DNA of 64,000 nt from VBAS01 sp964444975 (GTDB lineage Bacteria > Bacteroidota > Bacteroidia > Chitinophagales > Chitinophagaceae), in NCBI GenBank assembly GCA_964444975.1, contig CAYUJD010000003.1, forward strand, positions 36,111-100,110. The letters are read 5' to 3'. The position numbers were made by a program, and so were the translations under genes. Positions 8,896 to 16,968 of the stretch are shown here, piece after piece. Numbering within the stretch: position 1 is the stretch's first letter; the number at the start of each line of letters is the position of its first letter. The notes under the pieces are model-generated. The model saw only the letters and a list, made by a program, of their open reading frames with translations. It was not told where the DNA came from and did not search any database.

Positions 8896-10566
8896 TCAAA
8901 TATTCATCTTCTTCAATTCACTCACTGCATAATCGCAGGCTCGTGCTGTTAGCGCCATATAAGTGAGCGAAGGATTGAGGCAGGCGCCGGAAGTCATGCA
9001 ACTGCCGTCGGTGATGAACACGTTAGGCACTTCGTGTACCTGGTTCCATTTATTGAGAACCGAAGTTTTCGGGTCGTGGCCCATGCGGGCCGTGCCCATT
9101 TCGTGGTTTGAATTGCCGGGGAAAGAAAGACTGCCGCCGACAACAATATTTTTGAAACCCGCTGCTTCCATCAGCTCCTGGGCCGTATGCTTCATGTCCT
9201 CATGCATGGTCTTTTCGTTTTCCTTAAACTCGCAGTCAACGACAAGAAGCGGCAGCCCCCAATTATCTTTTTTAGCAGCATCAAGGGTGATGCGGTTGTC
9301 GGCATAAGGCAGGCATTCGCCAAAGCCGTACAAATTGAATTGCCACGGCCCCGGCTCACTCATGGCGTCTTTGAATTCAGCACCGGGAGAAACGTTACTT
9401 TGTGTAAAACCGCGGTAAGCGCTGCCGCCAAAATGATAGCCGCGGAGAAAACCCGTTGTTTGTTCTTTCATATTTTTAAAACGTGGAATATAAATGGGTG
9501 TGGGCCTGTGTCCGAAATAATACCTGTCTTCAAAACCATCCACAACCGCTGACACACTAAGGCCTTTGTGATGATCCATCAGGTTGCGGCCCACCTGGTC
9601 GTTGCCATTGCCCAGTCCATTAGGAAACCGGTTCGATACAGAATTGAGCAAAATAAATGTAGTGGCTACCGTGGAGGCATTGAGAAAAATGATGCGGGCA
9701 AAAAATTCTTCGGTCTGTTTCGTTTCCGTGTCGATGATTTCCACCCCGGTGGCTCTTTGTTTCTGTTCATCGTACAGCACACGGGTCACCAGCGAATGCG
9801 GCCGCAGCGTAAGATTGCCGGTGGCAAAAGCGGCGGGCATGGTGCTGGCATTGGTGCTGAAATAAGCGCCGTAAGGACAACCGCGGTGACAGACATTTCT
9901 TGCCATACACTGTCCGCGGCCTTTTACCGGCTGCGTAAGATTGGCTGTACGGCCCATAATCACATTGCGGCCGGGAAATTTTGATTCCACCTGCTGCTTG
10001 AAAAATTTTTCCACTGCATTCATTTCAAATGCCGGCAAAAATTTTCCGTCGGGCAGATGCGGAATGCCATCTGCATTGCCGCTGACACCGATAAATGATT
10101 CCACATAATCGTACCAGGGAGCAAGGTCTTTGTAGCGAATGGGCCAGTCAATACCGACACCGTCGCGGAGGTTGGCTTCAAAATCCAGATCACTCCAGCG
10201 ATAGCAGGCCCTCGACCATAACACGGAACGGCCGCCTACAATATCGCCGCGTATCCAGTCGAAGCGTTTTGCTTCGGTGTAAGGGTTTTCCCGGTCGTTG
10301 ATGTAATAATGCTTGTTGTCTTCACGAAAAGACCAGTGGCGGCTCTGAACAAAATTTTTTTGTTTGTCTTCCCGTGCCAGGTTTTGCCGGTGTTCAAATT
10401 CCCAGGGATGTTTGCTGGCAGTGGGATAATCGGGATGCACAAGCGGGCGGCCGCGTTCAAGCATCAGCACTTTCAATCCTTTTTCACAAAGTTCTTTGGC
10501 GGCCCATCCGCCGCTGATGCCGGAGCCGACAACAATTGCATCGAAAGTCTTTTTTGGGTCGGGCAT
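8896..10566 (-). CDS. GMC-family FAD oxidoreductase
   Basis: 556 residues. The FAD-binding GSGISGGWAAKEL (14-26) and LERGR motif open the protein. The C-terminal substrate domain holds the catalytic His in HEMGTARMG and the second polar residue near ACLNPSLTYMALTARA. Family members oxidise the hydroxyl of sugars or alcohols; the Bacteroidota form often neighbours sugar isomerase/epimerase-like genes, as here, which suggests a role in sugar or inositol-type oxidation (inference). The downstream ACTCATCACTCATC repeats at 8873 and upstream at 10649 bracket the gene. No Tat signal is present. Confidence 0.85.
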   Translation of the reverse strand: MPDPKKTFDAIVVGSGISGGWAAKELCEKGLKVLMLERGRPLVHPDYPTASKHPWEFEHRQNLAREDKQKNFVQSRHWSFREDNKHYYINDRENPYTEAKRFDWIRGDIVGGRSVLWSRACYRWSDLDFEANLRDGVGIDWPIRYKDLAPWYDYVESFIGVSGNADGIPHLPDGKFLPAFEMNAVEKFFKQQVESKFPGRNVIMGRTANLTQPVKGRGQCMARNVCHRGCPYGAYFSTNASTMPAAFATGNLTLRPHSLVTRVLYDEQKQRATGVEIIDTETKQTEEFFARIIFLNASTVATTFILLNSVSNRFPNGLGNGNDQVGRNLMDHHKGLSVSAVVDGFEDRYYFGHRPTPIYIPRFKNMKEQTTGFLRGYHFGGSAYRGFTQSNVSPGAEFKDAMSEPGPWQFNLYGFGECLPYADNRITLDAAKKDNWGLPLLVVDCEFKENEKTMHEDMKHTAQELMEAAGFKNIVVGGSLSFPGNSNHEMGTARMGHDPKTSVLNKWNQVHEVPNVFITDGSCMTSGACLNPSLTYMALTARACDYAVSELKKMNI

Positions 10567-10669
10567 TTGAGTGAAAGTAAAAAGTAAAAAAAAGTCCGGT
10601 CCTTATTTTAAACGTCGCTGTTTGTATTTTGACACTATGCCCACACGCCACTCATCACTCATCAACTCA

Positions 10670-11575
10670 TCAAAAGTATTTTTTCATTGCAACAGGATAA
10701 TCCGCCAGGGCGGTTTCGGGTTCTTCCAGTTCGGGATGCCAGAGTTTTTCCCACTCAAAACTGTAATAACCTTTATATCCTCCTTTTACCAGAGCATTGA
10801 TTGCTTCTGCAAGCGGTACTTCGCCTTGCCCGATGCGTACGTATTGTACTTTATCTTCTACCAGCCTGGCATCTTTAATATGTGTATGATGAATGTAGTT
10901 TTTTAATTTATTATAAGCATCAGCAGGTGGTTCTTTTGTTATCGTCCACATATTGGTTATATCCCATACCAGTCCCACGTTAGGATGATCTGCCGCCTGC
11001 ATTATTTTTTCAATATCGGCTATCCATACAGCGTCGCCGTGGGTTTCCATCAGTACCGTTACATTTTTTTCTTTAGCATATTCACCTGCTTCACGCAATC
11101 CTTTTGCTATCCGATTGATGGTTTCATGTTTATCACTGTCTTTTGGAAACAGGTTGGGAAACACACGGACATATGGGCAACCGAGTTGCTGTGCCAGGTC
11201 AATAAAGGCTCTGCCTTCTGCCAAATGTTTTTCTCTTTCGGCGCCTTCGGCAAAATGAAGAGTGGCAGATGAGCCGAGGTTGATAAACCGCAGCTTCTTC
11301 TGCTTCATCAGTTTTAGAGTGATTTCCCGCTCCTGTGTCAACTCCGGGCATTTGGTAAGATCCATCTGGCGTTTCAGCCCGCGAACTTCAATGCCGGTGT
11401 AATTATGCTGTACGGCAAAATCAGTTATCTGCTGAAAGCTCCAGTCGGGGCAACCGAGTGTGGAAAATGATAACCGCGGTTTATTTTTTATTAAATCAAA
11501 AGCTGAACCGGCAAATAATGCTGATAGCAGTGCAGCAGTGGATTGAAGAAATTCTTTACGGGTGGCAGTGTTCAT
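10670..11575 (-). CDS. Exported sugar phosphate isomerase/epimerase-like TIM-barrel protein
   Basis: 301 residues of the xylose isomerase-like TIM barrel (AP_endonuc_2) class. Strand ends carry the expected metal ligands: VLMETHGDAVW (Glu), GLVWDITNMW (Asp), HHTHIKDARL (His, Asp) and a late YYSFEWEKLW (Glu). The N-terminus (ATRKEFLQSTAALLSALFAGSA) looks like a Tat-type leader, though with RK rather than RR. It follows hutU with 25 bp between and precedes the GMC gene, so all three may be one transcript. Substrate unknown. Confidence 0.8.
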   Translation of the reverse strand: MNTATRKEFLQSTAALLSALFAGSAFDLIKNKPRLSFSTLGCPDWSFQQITDFAVQHNYTGIEVRGLKRQMDLTKCPELTQEREITLKLMKQKKLRFINLGSSATLHFAEGAEREKHLAEGRAFIDLAQQLGCPYVRVFPNLFPKDSDKHETINRIAKGLREAGEYAKEKNVTVLMETHGDAVWIADIEKIMQAADHPNVGLVWDITNMWTITKEPPADAYNKLKNYIHHTHIKDARLVEDKVQYVRIGQGEVPLAEAINALVKGGYKGYYSFEWEKLWHPELEEPETALADYPVAMKKYF

Positions 11576-11600
11576 TCCTGAAAAAATTATTCTTGAACAA

Positions 11601-13304
11601 TCAGGATTTTATCCGATCGGCCATATCCAAATCATTTGCTTTTGCTGTTTGTTTTGCCAACTCATAACCTGCATCCATGTGACGGATTACTCCCATGCCG
11701 GGGTCATTTCTTAAAACTCTTCTCAATCGCTCATCAGCATCGGCGCTTCCGTCACACACTATCACCATACCTGCATGAATAGAATAACCCATACCCACTC
11801 CCCCACCATGATGCAACGATACCCAACTGGCGCCGCCGGCTGTATTTACTAATGCGTTTAATAAAGGCCAGTCGGCCACGGCATCACTGCCATCCGGCAT
11901 GGCTTCTGTTTCCCTGTGGGGTGATGCAACACTGCCTGTATCAAGATGATCGCGGCCGATAACAATCGGCGCTTTCACTTTTCCGGTACGCACCAGTTCA
12001 TTGAAAGCAAGCCCTGCTTTTTCTCTTTCTCCCTGCCCCAGCCAGCAGATGCGTGCGGGCAATCCCTGGAAGGCAATTTTTTCTTTGGCCAGCTTCAGCC
12101 AGCGTTGCAGTGATGTATTATGCGGAAACATTCTTGCAATCACTTCATCGGTTACTGCAATATCATCCGGGTCGCCGCTCAATGCTGCCCAGCGGAAAGG
12201 ACCTTTGCCTTCGCAAAATAGAGGACGAACGTAGGCCGGAACAAAGCCGGGGAAGGCGAAGCAGTCGATGGATGGTAACGGTGAATCATGCGTCCGTTGA
12301 TATTCGTCGGCGCGGGCACGGATGTTATTTCCATAATCAAATGTGATGGCTCCTTTGTTCATCAGGTCAATCATCAACTGCACATGACGGTACATGCTGC
12401 GGTAGGCATAACCAATGTACTGCTGCGGGTTCTGTTCATGCAGGATTTTTGCCTGTTCGTAAGAAATTTCATGTGGCCAGTAAGTAAGCGGGTCATGGGC
12501 GCTGGTTTGATCGGTGAGGGTATCCGGAATAATATTTCTCTCCAGCAATCGTTCCAATAAATGAACGGCATTGCATTTTACGGCTATGCTTAGTCCTTTG
12601 CCTTCAGCTTTCAGCGATACGCACCGGTCAATCGCCTCATCAATATCAGTGTATTTTTCATCCAGGTATTTTGTCTGAATCCGCTTATCAATTCTCCATT
12701 CTTCCACTTCGGCAATCAACGCCACCCCTTCATTCATAGTGATGGCCAGAGGCTGTGCACCGCCCATGCCACCAAGACCTGCCGTCACATTCAAAGTTCC
12801 TTTCAATGTGCTGCCGAAATGTTTATCGGCAATGGCGGCATAAGTTTCATACGTACCCTGAACAATTCCCTGGCTGCCGATGTATATCCAGCTGCCTGCC
12901 GTCATCTGGCCGTACATCATCAGGCCTTTCTTTTCCAGTTCATCAAAATGTTCCCATGTAGCCCATTTAGGTACAAGCTGCGAATTGCTGATTAAAACCC
13001 GCGGCGCATCTTTATGTGTTTTTAAAATGCCCACCGGTTTACCGCTTTGTATCAGCAGCGACTCATCATTTTCCAGCACTTTGAGTGCGGCAATGATGTT
13101 GTCGAGTGCTTCAAAATTGCGGGCTGCTTTTCCGCGGCCGCCATATACAATCAGTTCCTCCGGTTTTTCTGCCACCGCAGGGTTCAGATTATTCAGCAGC
13201 ATACGCAAGGCGGCTTCCTGTATCCAGCCCTTGCAGGTCAGCTTTGTGCCTGTCGGTGTTGTGTATTTTACCGGGTCGTACCGGAGTTGGGTTAATTCTG
13301 CCAT
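11601..13304 (-). CDS. hutU: Urocanate hydratase
   Basis: 567 residues, the normal length. It converts urocanate to imidazolonepropionate, the second step of histidine degradation, using tightly bound NAD+. Recognisable blocks are YGGRGKAARNFE near the start, TAGLGGMGGAQPLA for NAD binding, the ICWLGQGERE segment with the reactive-site Cys, and the C-terminal HHGGGVGMGYSIHAG block. The start ATG at 13304 gives MAELTQLRYDPVKY, in line with the family. hutH lies on the same strand 1 kb upstream, but a nucleoside phosphorylase on the other strand comes between. hutI and hutG are not in the window. Confidence 0.95.
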   Translation of the reverse strand: MAELTQLRYDPVKYTTPTGTKLTCKGWIQEAALRMLLNNLNPAVAEKPEELIVYGGRGKAARNFEALDNIIAALKVLENDESLLIQSGKPVGILKTHKDAPRVLISNSQLVPKWATWEHFDELEKKGLMMYGQMTAGSWIYIGSQGIVQGTYETYAAIADKHFGSTLKGTLNVTAGLGGMGGAQPLAITMNEGVALIAEVEEWRIDKRIQTKYLDEKYTDIDEAIDRCVSLKAEGKGLSIAVKCNAVHLLERLLERNIIPDTLTDQTSAHDPLTYWPHEISYEQAKILHEQNPQQYIGYAYRSMYRHVQLMIDLMNKGAITFDYGNNIRARADEYQRTHDSPLPSIDCFAFPGFVPAYVRPLFCEGKGPFRWAALSGDPDDIAVTDEVIARMFPHNTSLQRWLKLAKEKIAFQGLPARICWLGQGEREKAGLAFNELVRTGKVKAPIVIGRDHLDTGSVASPHRETEAMPDGSDAVADWPLLNALVNTAGGASWVSLHHGGGVGMGYSIHAGMVIVCDGSADADERLRRVLRNDPGMGVIRHMDAGYELAKQTAKANDLDMADRIKS

Positions 13305-13404
13305 AGATAAATCATATTAGAATTGAGATGACGGATTTATGATTTATTTTGAAATCGGGAATAAAGGTAAAATTAATATCTTCAACGACTAACAAACTTA
13401 CTGC

Positions 13405-14112
13405 ATGAGCATTCACATCAGCGCCAAACCAGGAGAAATTGCACCCATTGTTCTGTTGCCCGGCGATCCACTGCGGGCAAAATTTATTGCCGAAAATCAT
13501 CTTGACAACCTGAAACTGGTGAGCAGCACACGCAATGCATATTATTTTACCGGAACATACAATGGCAAACTGCTAAGCATCGGCGCCAGCGGTATGGGCA
13601 TTCCCTCCATAGGAATTTACTCATATGAATTATTTAAAGAATATGGCGTGGAATGCATCATCCGTATAGGAACCTGTGGCGCCTATTACACACATATCAA
13701 ACTGTTTGACCTGATTAATATTGAAAGGGCCTACAGCGAATCCACTTATGCAAAATGCGCTTTCAACTATGAAGAAAATAATTTTGAACAACAGGGCAAA
13801 GCGTACGCTGTCATCAATGAAACGGCTAAGCAACTAAACATGCCGCTGCTCAATGGCAACATTCATTCCGGCGACCCGTTTTACCGGCTGAATCATGAAA
13901 TACCAAAAATTGCAAAGGATAATAATTGCCTGGCAGCCGAGATGGAGGCTTTTGCGTTGTTTGCCAATGCAAAGTTTTTTAAAAAAACAGCAGCCACTAT
14001 ACTGACAGTTTCAGATATCATTCCTGACAGAAAAATGATTACTGCAGAAGAGCGGGAACGATCGCTGGCGCAAATGACCAGGCTGGCGCTGGAATCGGTT
14101 GTACGGATGTAG
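13405..14112 (+). CDS. deoD: Purine nucleoside phosphorylase, DeoD type
   Basis: 235 residues, matching the hexameric trimeric-repeat PNP class. Motifs: LLPGDPLRAKFIAEN (phosphate-binding Gly and Arg), MGIPSIGIYSYELF, RIGTCGAYY, and AAEMEAFALFANA with the Glu that contacts ribose, followed by TVSDII with the purine-contacting Asp. It splits purine (deoxy)nucleosides with phosphate in salvage. It lies between hutU and hutH on the opposite strand, divergent from hutU, so it is not part of a hut transcript. Confidence 0.92.
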   Translation: MSIHISAKPGEIAPIVLLPGDPLRAKFIAENHLDNLKLVSSTRNAYYFTGTYNGKLLSIGASGMGIPSIGIYSYELFKEYGVECIIRIGTCGAYYTHIKLFDLINIERAYSESTYAKCAFNYEENNFEQQGKAYAVINETAKQLNMPLLNGNIHSGDPFYRLNHEIPKIAKDNNCLAAEMEAFALFANAKFFKKTAATILTVSDIIPDRKMITAEERERSLAQMTRLALESVVRM

Positions 14113-14198
14113 TTGTATTCTTCGCTGAAAAAAGATTATACTGAGTAAGTGCAAAGTTTCTCCACGAATAAGGAAGAACCTCCATCTCCTTTGAGTAT

Positions 14199-14305
14199 TG
14201 TCATGCCGAACCGGTTACCTTAGTGACTTTTCAGAAGGGTATGAATGACAGGTGAGGCATCTCAAACCAGTCAGTGTTTGAGATGCCTCCTTCGCCGGCA
14301 TGACA
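14199..14305. repeat. Nested inverted repeat between deoD and hutH
   Basis: Outer arms TGTCATGCCG (14199-14208) and CGGCATGACA (14296-14305) are perfect 10-bp complements. Inside them a perfect 14-bp stem has arms at 14254-14267 (starting GAGGCATCTC) and 14276-14289 with an 8-nt loop. There is no reading frame. It lies between the convergent deoD and hutH ends and could stop transcription from either side, but the nested form with a CATGACA end looks like a dispersed REP- or MITE-like element. Confidence 0.65.
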
Positions 14306-14350
14306 AGAGTCATCCGGATTCAGTCATTCATATATCTCCTCCGTCTGAAA

Positions 14351-15919
14351 TTATTGCAATGCAAACTGTGCTTCAAAGCCTGAATTCAAAATGACATTGT
14401 TCGAAAGCGCAAACGCATTCACTTTTTCCACAAAAGAAAAATCCTTGATGATGCCAGCCACTTTGTTGATGTCTTGGGCAAAAATCCTGTCCTCCGAAGC
14501 AAAGCTTACAAATTCACGAACGTAGCCATGAGCAAATTCCAGCAGCTCAGAACTTTTCAGCGGCCGCCGGAACTCAATTGCCTGGCAGGCGGTGAGCAGT
14601 TCGATGGCAAGAATAAATTCCAGGTTATCCAAAACCCTGCTAAGCTTACGGCCGCTGATGGCGCCCATGCTTACATGGTCTTCCTGCCCGAGCGAAGTGG
14701 GAATGCTGTCGGCGCTGGAAGGAAAGCATAGCGTTTTATTTTCTGTAACAAGAGCAGCAGTGGTGTATTGAGGAATCATAAATCCGCTGTTGAGTCCCAC
14801 ATCTTTCATCAGCAGCATGGGTAAGCCCCACTTGCCTTCGAGCAATAAATAACAACGGCGGTCGCTGATGTTTCCAAGTTCTGAGGCAGCAAAACAGGCA
14901 TAATCCAGCGGCAGCGCCAGCGGCTGACCGTGAAAATTGCCGCCGCTGATGGTATCGTTTTCTGAAAGAATAATGGGATTATCGGTGACCGAGTTCAGTT
15001 CAATTTCCGTCAGCTCTTTCAGGTGCAGCCATGCATTGCGGCTGGCGCCGTGCACCTGCGGCATGCAGCGAAGCGAATAAGGATCCTGCACCCGGCCACA
15101 ATCCACATGACTCTGCATGATGGCCGAATCTTTCAGCAGCAACCGTAACCGTTGAGCTACTAATTTATTTCCGTTGAAAGGACGAAGATTATGCAGCCGT
15201 TCATCAAACGGCGCCTTGGTACCGGTCAACGCTTCCAGACTCATGGCTCCGATGATATCTGCAGCTTCCAGGCAATTGTGCATTCGCTGCACTGCTTTTA
15301 CGGCAAATGCAAGAATGAATTGGGTGCCATTAATCAATGCGAGGCCTTCTTTTGGCCCCAACTGAATTGGTGACAACTGAAACCTGTTGAGCACTTCCGG
15401 CGCCTTGCATCTTTTGCCTTCATAAAAAACTTCGCCCATGCCTATCAATGGCAAAAACAAATGCGCCAGTGGTGCCAGGTCGCCGCTGGCGCCCACGCTG
15501 CCTTTTTCCGGCACCACGGGTATTATATTGTTTTCAATATGCCAGTTGATTCTTTCAATTGTTGACAGCTGCACGCCGCTGTAGCCCTGGGCCAGCGCAT
15601 GCACTTTTGTAATCAGCATTATTTTGGCAATCTCTGCCGGTATGGGATCACCCACACCCACGCTGTGGCTTTCCAGCAACTTATGCTGCAGCGTATCGGT
15701 ATCTTCTTTTGAAATCTTTGTATTGGCCAGGATGCCAAAACCCGTGTTTACACCGTATACGGTTTTATTATTCTCCACAATATGCTGCACATGGGCAGCA
15801 GAGGTTTTTATTTTCCTGATTGCTTCCTTACTTAAAACAGCTTTTAAATTTCCTGAAGCAATGGTAGTAGCTTTACCGACGGTGAGTTTATCAGTTCCGA
15901 AATGGAATATCTCGGGCAT
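14351..15919 (-). CDS. hutH: Histidine ammonia-lyase
   Basis: 522 residues. It removes ammonia from histidine to give urocanate, the substrate of HutU. The Ala-Ser-Gly triad that cyclises to the MIO cofactor is at 144-146 in GSVGASGDLAPLAHL, and the catalytic tyrosine is in VYGVNTGFG near 55. The FHGQPLALPLDY and SMGAISGRK blocks of the aromatic ammonia-lyase fold are present. Start at ATG 15919. It is transcribed away from the tRNA-Arg gene in the same direction, 220 bp downstream of it. Confidence 0.95.
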   Translation of the reverse strand: MPEIFHFGTDKLTVGKATTIASGNLKAVLSKEAIRKIKTSAAHVQHIVENNKTVYGVNTGFGILANTKISKEDTDTLQHKLLESHSVGVGDPIPAEIAKIMLITKVHALAQGYSGVQLSTIERINWHIENNIIPVVPEKGSVGASGDLAPLAHLFLPLIGMGEVFYEGKRCKAPEVLNRFQLSPIQLGPKEGLALINGTQFILAFAVKAVQRMHNCLEAADIIGAMSLEALTGTKAPFDERLHNLRPFNGNKLVAQRLRLLLKDSAIMQSHVDCGRVQDPYSLRCMPQVHGASRNAWLHLKELTEIELNSVTDNPIILSENDTISGGNFHGQPLALPLDYACFAASELGNISDRRCYLLLEGKWGLPMLLMKDVGLNSGFMIPQYTTAALVTENKTLCFPSSADSIPTSLGQEDHVSMGAISGRKLSRVLDNLEFILAIELLTACQAIEFRRPLKSSELLEFAHGYVREFVSFASEDRIFAQDINKVAGIIKDFSFVEKVNAFALSNNVILNSGFEAQFALQ

Positions 15920-15978
15920 AGCAAGAATTTATGCCTCAAAGTAAGTGAATCTGAAAGATCATGCTGAAAATAATAAAA

Positions 15979-16120
15979 GAGGCTGTTTCGAATGAAATAA
16001 ACTCTGCCACAAAGAACCAAGACGGAAGAGTGCACATAGATTGTGCATTTGAATATCCATACTCAGCGCTAACACCTTTCCCCGAAATCCTGTATTGTAA
16101 AAAGCATTTGAAACAGCCTC
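15979..16120. repeat. Inverted-repeat element, MITE-like, between tRNA-Arg and hutH
   Basis: Arms GAGGCTGTTTCGAATG (15979-15994) and CATTTGAAACAGCCTC (16105-16120) are inverted copies with one mismatch in 16, bounding a 142-bp segment with no open frame. GAGGCTGT-type ends are common for insertion-sequence termini in this phylum (general knowledge), so a non-autonomous element is a fair guess. No clear target-site duplication is visible. Confidence 0.5.
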
Positions 16121-16178
16121 CCTGATATAACATACTTTGTGATCCGGCCTGGATTCAAACCAGGGACCTACTGCTTAG

Positions 16179-16817
16179 CATACCAGCTACAGCTTTCGCT
16201 GCCCCCGAAAATTAACGGGGTTTGTGGTCTGGACTATAACTTCACCATTGCAGGTGTGCCACGTTTAGTCTCTACGGAACCTTCCTGAAATTATCAGCAG
16301 AATGAATTTTAAGTTTCTGATTATTCAGAGATGTTTTTACCCTTAAAGTAATTGACTTGTTGAAGTGTTTGGGATTAAAGTAATAACATGCATCCGTTTG
16401 AGGACAATACACAGCATAAATATTTATCTGCGCTTTGTCAACCGGTTTGGTTTTTACACCCCTCGAAGTACTATAGCTGCTTCTGAAGGGGATCTCCAAA
16501 ATTCCATTTTTTGTCAGGTTTCTGAATTTTACTTGTACGGTTTTAAATATTCCACCTTTATAAATTACAAGGTCAAAAGGGGAGTGTTCAGTTTCCGGTA
16601 CAAGTATCAGAAAATCTTGCTGAAACAAGTCAAGTTTAACCTTCAAAACACCCAGGTCACCTTTGTTTTTTGTATGATGAAAAATCATACTCGAATTTAA
16701 TAAACAAGCGCCGAAAGTTTCCTCGGTATTACCATTCTGACTCACGCAGAGAAGGATTTACCGATACGGTGGCATACACTTATACAGTTTTGTTTCCTAT
16801 ATAAGGCTCCAATTTTA
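16179..16817 (-). ncRNA. Group I self-splicing intron in tRNA-Arg(UCU)
   Basis: 639 bp between the exons. P1: exon CUU plus intron U-A pair with UGGAG (intron nt 7-11), placing U34 opposite G. P3: TGCCAC (16774-16769) with GTGGCA (16262-16257). P4: CGGTA (16763-16759) with TACCG (16728-16724). P7: GACTA (16270-16266) with TAGTC (16236-16232). P8: CACC/GGTG (16256-16243). P9: CCCCG/CGGGG (16220-16203), then CAGC-GAAA-GCTG (16201-16190). The last intron base is G (16179). The 3' end strongly recalls cyanobacterial tRNA introns (subgroup IC3, inference). The endonuclease frame fills the space between the P4-P6 part and P7. Confidence 0.9.
16272..16688 (-). CDS. Intron-encoded PD-(D/E)XK homing endonuclease (I-Ssp6803I-like)
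   Basis: 138 residues from the ATG at 16688; the frame is open back to a GTG at 16745, but that stretch is intron core and the family starts near HTKNKGDLG. The protein matches the PDDEXK_5 type found in group I introns: D11 (KGDLG), P37-F-D39 (SPFDLV), Q52-x-K54 (VQVKFR), then a Y..S..VDK.QI.IYAVY region and YYFNP. The Gln in place of the (D/E) is a known feature of I-Ssp6803I, the endonuclease of the Synechocystis tRNA-fMet intron. It should cut intronless tRNA-Arg alleles and drive intron homing. Its stop codon TAG (16274-16272) abuts the P7 strand of the intron. Confidence 0.85.
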   Translation of the reverse strand: MIFHHTKNKGDLGVLKVKLDLFQQDFLILVPETEHSPFDLVIYKGGIFKTVQVKFRNLTKNGILEIPFRSSYSTSRGVKTKPVDKAQINIYAVYCPQTDACYYFNPKHFNKSITLRVKTSLNNQKLKIHSADNFRKVP

Positions 16818-16941
16818 AAGGCAGTTGCTCTATTCACTGAGCTACCGGACCAAATTTTAAAGAACTACAGCCCCGCATAACCGGAACCATTACTGTAAAT
16901 GATTTTTATCAGGTCAACCGGGCGGGCAAAAATAAGTTTTT

Positions 16942-16949
16942 TATGTTTG
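16942..16949 (+). promoter_or_regulatory. -7 box for ung
   Basis: TATGTTTG matches the Bacteroidota -7 consensus TAnnTTTG, 19 nt before the ung ATG. No exact TTTG is seen at -33. Confidence 0.4.
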
Positions 16950-16968
16950 TGCCCCAAAGCTTCCAACG

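Larger units (their letters stand above)
16140..16851 (-). tRNA. tRNA-Arg(UCU), interrupted by a group I intron
   Basis: Two exons on the minus strand: 16851-16818 (34 nt) and 16178-16140 (39 nt), giving a 73-nt tRNA with CCA not encoded. Acceptor GGTCCGG pairs with CCGGATC (one G-U), D-stem GCTC/GAGC, anticodon stem ACTGC/GCAGT, T-stem CCTGG/CCAGG, discriminator A. The joined anticodon loop is CTT|CTAA, so the anticodon is UCU and the intron lies between positions 34 and 35. Position 19 of the D-loop is A and position 56 of the T-loop is T, replacing the usual G-C tertiary pair by A-U. Both exons are intact, so the gene should be functional after splicing. Confidence 0.9.

Noticed and set aside
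16689..16745. GTG start for the endonuclease
   Set aside because: The extra 19 codons fall on P4 and adjoining intron core; family homology begins at the ATG 16688.
16140..16851. Reading the split tRNA as tRNA-Lys(UUU) or tRNA-Glu(UUC)
   Set aside because: Only CTT|CTAA gives a 7-nt loop with an intron ending in G; the anticodon is then UCU.
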